From NCBI GenBank assembly GCA_031835245.1, contig JAVKOQ010000065.1:1-64000 (forward strand): DNA of 64,000 bases. The letters run 5' to 3'. Both the position numbers and the translations under genes were made by a program. This DNA is from Balamuthia mandrillaris. Lineage: Eukaryota > Discosea > Longamoebia > Balamuthiidae. Within the stretch, counting starts at the first letter, position 1. Each line of letters starts with the position of its first letter. Positions 59,872 to 64,000 of the stretch are shown piece by piece. The notes beneath the pieces were generated by a model. That model searched no databases, had not been told where the DNA came from, and saw only the letters and a list, made by a program, of their open reading frames with translations.

Positions 59872-61018
59872 TTATAGAACAACGTCAGATGGAGTCGAGG
59901 GTGTTGATGCCAAATCAGCAGACACCCCTTCTTCCTCATATCCCTCTTTCTGCGTGTGATGTTGATGATGCTGCAAGATCTCAAGCCACAACAGCTCCTT
60001 TTGCTCCAATGAGAGGCCACCATCATGCTCCTTCTCTACCAGCATATGAAACTCCACATCCATTTGCTTCTTTACATCCACATAGACAATAACACGGTGC
60101 AGCTCAGGCATGAGCCCAGGTATTCTGTTTCCTCCCTTCAAGTGCTTGCTCATCTTGGTCGGATGTAGTCCCATCAGGTATCCCATGAGCTGCTTACGCC
60201 GTACCTCTGGCAGGTTCTGTTGTTGCTGCAGCTCTAACCGTTTGCTCCAGTCGGTGATGTAGAGGTATTGTTCGCTCTGCCACTTGCTGAAGCCTCCCAA
60301 GTCTTTTTTGTTGACCGCCTTCACTTGTTTGTCCCCTTCTGTTTCTTGTTCTCCTTGCGTTATACTTTCTGTTTCCTGATTCTTTGCTTCTTGTGCAGTT
60401 TTGGTTAACCGAGTTTCGAGGTCCGGAATAAGCGCCAGCGGATTGTAGAGCACCATATCCATGAATAGTTTGACTCCTTGGGCTTTCTTTATGTCATTTA
60501 GAAGAAAGCTGTGTTAGCCACTGTGGCCTTGAAGCGAGAAGCAAGGAAGAGAAGGCAAGAGAACGAGAGTGAGCAGAAGCGAGCAAAAGCAGAGAGAAGA
60601 GAGGAGAGAAGCAAAGGGGACACACCTTCGTTTCAGCTTTTAACACTTTGTGAAGGGAGAACCAAGGTTGATCCAGATTCACATCGTGGTAAGCTGGTGA
60701 GGATAGCACTTCCGCATACGCCTCGCTGATTTTCTTCGTTGCAAACTAACAAAACAATATGAACGTTGGTCAGCGAACACTTCAAAGGCCGAAAATAAAA
60801 GAACCTACCTGAGCAGCTGCCAACACTCCAGGATGGTCCACTTCGATGGGCTCTTTAGGTCCAAAGACCTTTCCCATGGGGGAAGGCTCCGTTTGGTTTT
60901 GTTGCTGCTGCTGTTGCACCATGCTCACCTCACCACTTGCAGATATACAGGCAAACACAACGCAACAGTAGCTCAGCAAGAGGTACCCAAAGAGCCGATC
61001 TTTCTTCCGCCGGTGCAT
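59872..61018 (-). CDS. Secreted protein of unknown function, cystatin-like in part
   Basis: Start MHRRKKDRLFGYLLLSYCCV with a hydrophobic core to CISASG, a good signal peptide; an ATG six codons upstream (61036) is also possible. Exon 1 ends ...VLAAAQ at 60814. Exon 2 encodes FATKKISEAYAEVLSSPAYH to VLKAETK. Exon 3 starts KAQGVKLFMDMVLYNPLALI and runs through a glutamine/glutamate-rich part to VEKEHDGGLSLEQKELLWLE and STPSDVVL. The run HPGVLAAAQFATKKI...KVLKAETKKAQGVKLFMDM resembles the start and central strand of cystatin protease inhibitors, but the QxVxG inhibitory loop is not present. That similarity is weak and unproven. Confidence 0.6.
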
Positions 61019-61347
61019 GCTGCCGCATGTGCGCATGTCGTCGTGCTGTCTCTTTCTTCAAGAGTCACTTGTCGACACTTGCCAAAAAGGATGCTACACC
61101 GTTATATAACACTTGCTGAGGGAAAAGGCGTTCTTCATTTGGACACGAGAGGGGAGAGGGAGAGAGGTGTGAAGGGCAGGAGAGAAGGAGAGGAAAAGGC
61201 GTTCTTCATTTGGACGCGAGAGGGGGGGAGGGAGAGAGGTGTGCGAGAGAATGAACAAGTAACCCGGAAAGAACGGTTGTTTTGTTTACAAAAAGTTGCG
61301 AGGAGGTAGCAACCACAGAGGTGGTGATTTGCTGTGCAACGAGGAAG
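61019..61347. other. Intergenic region with a 70-bp tandem duplication
   Basis: GAAAAGGCGTTCTTCATTTG occurs at about 61122 and 61192 as part of two head-to-tail copies of ~70 bp, each followed by a purine-rich GAGAGGGGGAGAG stretch and AGGTGTG. No gene is supported. Confidence 0.65.
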
Positions 61348-63950
61348 TCACAGAAGCTGCTTGTGCTGCCGCATGCAAGCTCCACCCCACTTCTTGCACC
61401 AACTCTGAAAACAAGTCAAAATGAGAGTTTGAAATAAAAATGAATGCACAACCAGAAACCAAAATGTACCTTGAGCAATGCTAAGGTCCTTGTGTATTTC
61501 CTCAGGAATTGGAAGAAGCGAAAGCATTTTGTGGTCTGGAGCCTTGTGCACAATCTTTCTAGCAAACCCAAACATTCCACTCCCACCACTTCCACTCCCG
61601 CTTGCACCGCTGCTGGCTCCTGTTGCGTGCAGATGATGAGACTGAACTGGGAGACCGGACCACATCACGGCTGCCATTTTGGGAGGGATGAGAGAGGATA
61701 TGGCATCGTCGAGAGAGGGAAGCTCTTTTTCGGCTAACAGGGTAATGATTTTGTCCAACGTCTTGGCTACATCCACTTCTGTCGTTGGTTGCTTCAGTTG
61801 AACTGTCATTTCTTTAGCAGTTGTTTGGAGCGAGAGAAAGTCGTTAGAACTGGGAGGAATACAAGCAAAGAGAAGGGGTGAATGATGAGAAAATCACCTT
61901 TCATTTCATCGTCGTTAGCAACGGAGTCAAGAATGCCATTAATGATGTCGAGTGGAGAAGGAAGAGGAACATCCATGACTCGGGCTGCAGTTGGTTTGAT
62001 GGTTTCTCTTGGCAATATTTCTTTGATCAGTTGCAAGACGTGGAACAACGAAGCAGAGCTGCTCGAATCAGTTTCGAGGGATAAAGGCATGACCAGTTTT
62101 TCTCCTTTCTTCTTTACGGCATCCCTAAGTTCTTGAAGGAAGAGGAGCAAGTGAGGAAAGCTTGGCAACGCCACTGTCAAGAACTGCTGCTGCTTGTTGC
62201 ACAATTGAGAGAGATGGCCCAGCACTTGCTCCAACACTTTGGTGAGACCAACAGAAGAAGTAGATGATGTTGCTTGCCAGGTTTCTGGTGGCTGTAGAAG
62301 ATCGTACTGCTCTTCTTCGTTGCCACCTCCGGTAAGAATGAGTTGCAACAAACCGATACAATCAGGAAGAGTCAAAGATGAGAGTTCCGAAGAGAGCGCG
62401 ATGGGGCGTTTCTTCCACTCGTTCGCTTGCACAAGCAACTGTTGATGGAGGGAAGAAAGCAGGTCTTGCGCACATTGTTTAGGATGATGGATCGTCTCAA
62501 ACAACGTGACCTGCTTCCACGAGGGCTCAATCATGGTCAATTGGTGCACCATCTTTTGCATCACGTTCAAGATGTCAACTGTCTTCACGTCGGGACTCGT
62601 TCGAAGCACCACACCTCCGCCTTCTTTGTTCAGCTGCTTCGCATCATAGCGCAACATGATTTCAGCCGCCGTTTTATCGTCGCTTGTCGCCACAACGGCT
62701 GTTCCTTCTTTTCGCATCCCGCAAACGACTTGATCGTAGTAAGAATGGTCATAGCGATGCACTCGAGACTTGACCACTTGTTGCTTGCCAAAGTGGTAGG
62801 CAAAGGTGTGAAGAGCGCGATCGGTTAGCACCACCACTCTCTCTTGAAGCTTTCCTCTGAAGTTTACTTTGGTGCAGTTCCATGAGTGGATGATTGTTTC
62901 TGCTTGTAGTTCAGTTCCGCTTTCGTTCCGCCAATGTTCCACTGCCGCTAGTACAGCTTTGCTCTTGAAGAATGAAGATGTAAGTTAAACGAGTGGAGAG
63001 AGGGAGAGAGAGAGAGGGAGAGAGAGAGGTACTGGTTGATAGAAGCAGGGATGAGCGAGAACCCATTTTAACAGCTGGGTGTTGCCTTGCTCTTGAATGG
63101 CAGGAGATTTCGCAAACTGTTCCAGCAGAGCCAAAGCGGAGAGCTCCCCATCTATTGTTGCGTCTTTGACAGATTTCTTTCTGTCTGTTGCAGCAGCAAA
63201 AGGAGCACATTTGCGAAGGAGGACAGCCAGCATGATAGTCCTTGCGATTTGTGGTGCCGAATGGAAGCGTTGATGATGAAGAATGTCACTATCACCATCA
63301 TCACCACCAGCAACAACGTTATTGCTGTTGTTCCAAATAGAGTGCAATTCTAAAACAGCGGAGGAAGAAGATGACGAAGAAGAGAGAGGTTGAAAGAGTG
63401 CTTTTTTGTGATTGCTGTTGACTATTCGTACGTGCGATACGACCCCCAATATATCATTAGAACTCAGTGGATACGTTGCGAAGGTGCGTGGTGGGGAGAG
63501 CAGAAGTTGGATGGCTTCCAACACTGGTTGAAAGGAATAACATCCATCCCGGGCAGAGAGGCTACGAAGAAGACAAGCAGCAGCTCTATCATCATTGGAT
63601 GGAGGAGAAAAGGAATTCCAATCCACTTGAAGAAAGTTGGAGTCAGAAGAGAGAAGTTCGTTGATTTTGCTCTCGTAGAAAGGTATTATGTCTCCTTCCA
63701 AACGTTCTCTGTAGAGTTGCTTCTGAATGCGTTGAGATCGCGGGAAACGTCGCGAGAGCGCTTCAAACGTTTGGCTGTAGTAACTGTTATCGTTGTTGCT
63801 GTGCTGATGCGGGAGAAGAGGAATCATAGTGCCAAACACACCTTTACTGTAATCTCCGTTCACTTCAATCGTGAGGTGGGCGTTCTCGTCTGATAGTTGG
63901 CTCTCTGTCAGACTGATCAGTGGAGGTTCAACGACAGCTTCCTCTGTCAT
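61348..63950 (-). CDS. Large unrecognised protein, possible PH-like central domain
   Basis: Four or so exons, ~810 residues, from ATG 63950 (MTEEAVVEPP); the frame is open back to the window edge, so more upstream is possible. The N-terminal part is helical (YSQTFEALSRRFPRSQRIQK, ACLLRSLSARDGCYSFQPVL). After an intron of (GA)n (63000-63030) comes SKAVLAAVEHWRNESG, then WNCTKVNFRGKLQERVVVL, TDRALHTFAYHFGKQQVV and VHRYDHSYYDQVVCGM, which have the strand pattern of PH-like hSac2/TPRG-type domains. A long helical C-terminal part follows (LPDCIGLLQLILTGGG, HLLLFLQELRDAVKKKGEK). It ends SWCKKWGGACMRQHKQLL. I cannot assign a function. Confidence 0.6.
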
Positions 63951-64000
63951 CGTCTCTTTTCTCTTCTTTCTGTCAAAGCAATGCACTCGAATGGTCGCTA

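Overview
The window is nuclear DNA from a unicellular eukaryote. The host genes carry many short spliceosomal introns, genes sit close together, TAA, TGA and TAG are all used as stops, and the conserved proteins (CCT7, GDI, DRG1, SAHH, RPC6, MAEA, inositol-phosphate synthase) are typical eukaryotic orthologues. I cannot place the lineage from the sequence. A farnesoic-acid-O-methyltransferase-like domain joined to BTB domains, a minor-spliceosome intron and a GH125 mannosidase suit a free-living protist such as an amoebozoan or a unicellular relative of animals, but that is a guess.

Layout. 1-12,200 is a repeat graveyard. A nearly whole chromodomain-type Ty3/gypsy element (1-5568) is inserted in a LINE. 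It is followed by three more LINE fragments, several solo LTRs (one nested in another) and a worn reverse-transcriptase relic. 12,216-14,564 is CCT7. 14,684-17,322 is a complete-looking PIF/Harbinger transposon with inverted ends and a 3-bp target duplication. It sits inside what was a roughly 266-bp head-to-head promoter between CCT7 and a TBC Rab-GAP gene. 20,299-24,297 is a multidomain FAMeT-BTB-BTB-BACK gene containing a textbook AT-AC (U12) intron.

From 24.6 kb to the end the window is a dense housekeeping block in which gene orientation mostly alternates: NUDT18-like Nudix(-), mitochondrial SerRS(+), a decayed P-loop NTPase relic, GDI(-), MAEA(+), DRG1(-), RPC6(+), INO1(-), SPT20-like(-), SAHH(+), a three-domain purine nucleoside phosphorylase(-), a GATA/zinc coiled-coil protein(+), an MST-like kinase(-), a GH125 mannosidase(-), a basic unknown protein(+), a secreted unknown(-) and a large unknown(-). 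Most neighbours share a short bidirectional promoter or converge within 60-400 bp.

The genes serve different processes: protein folding, Rab membrane traffic, ubiquitin ligation, Pol III and SAGA transcription, the methyl cycle, inositol and purine metabolism, glycan trimming and kinase signalling. They do not form an operon-like pathway. SAHH and the phosphorylase are tail-to-tail neighbours that both handle purine nucleosides. The most unusual items are the phosphorylase gene, which appears to fuse one active and two degenerate PNP domains, the AT-AC intron, and the strong tendency of intronic microsatellites to place the pyrimidine strand on the RNA-like strand.
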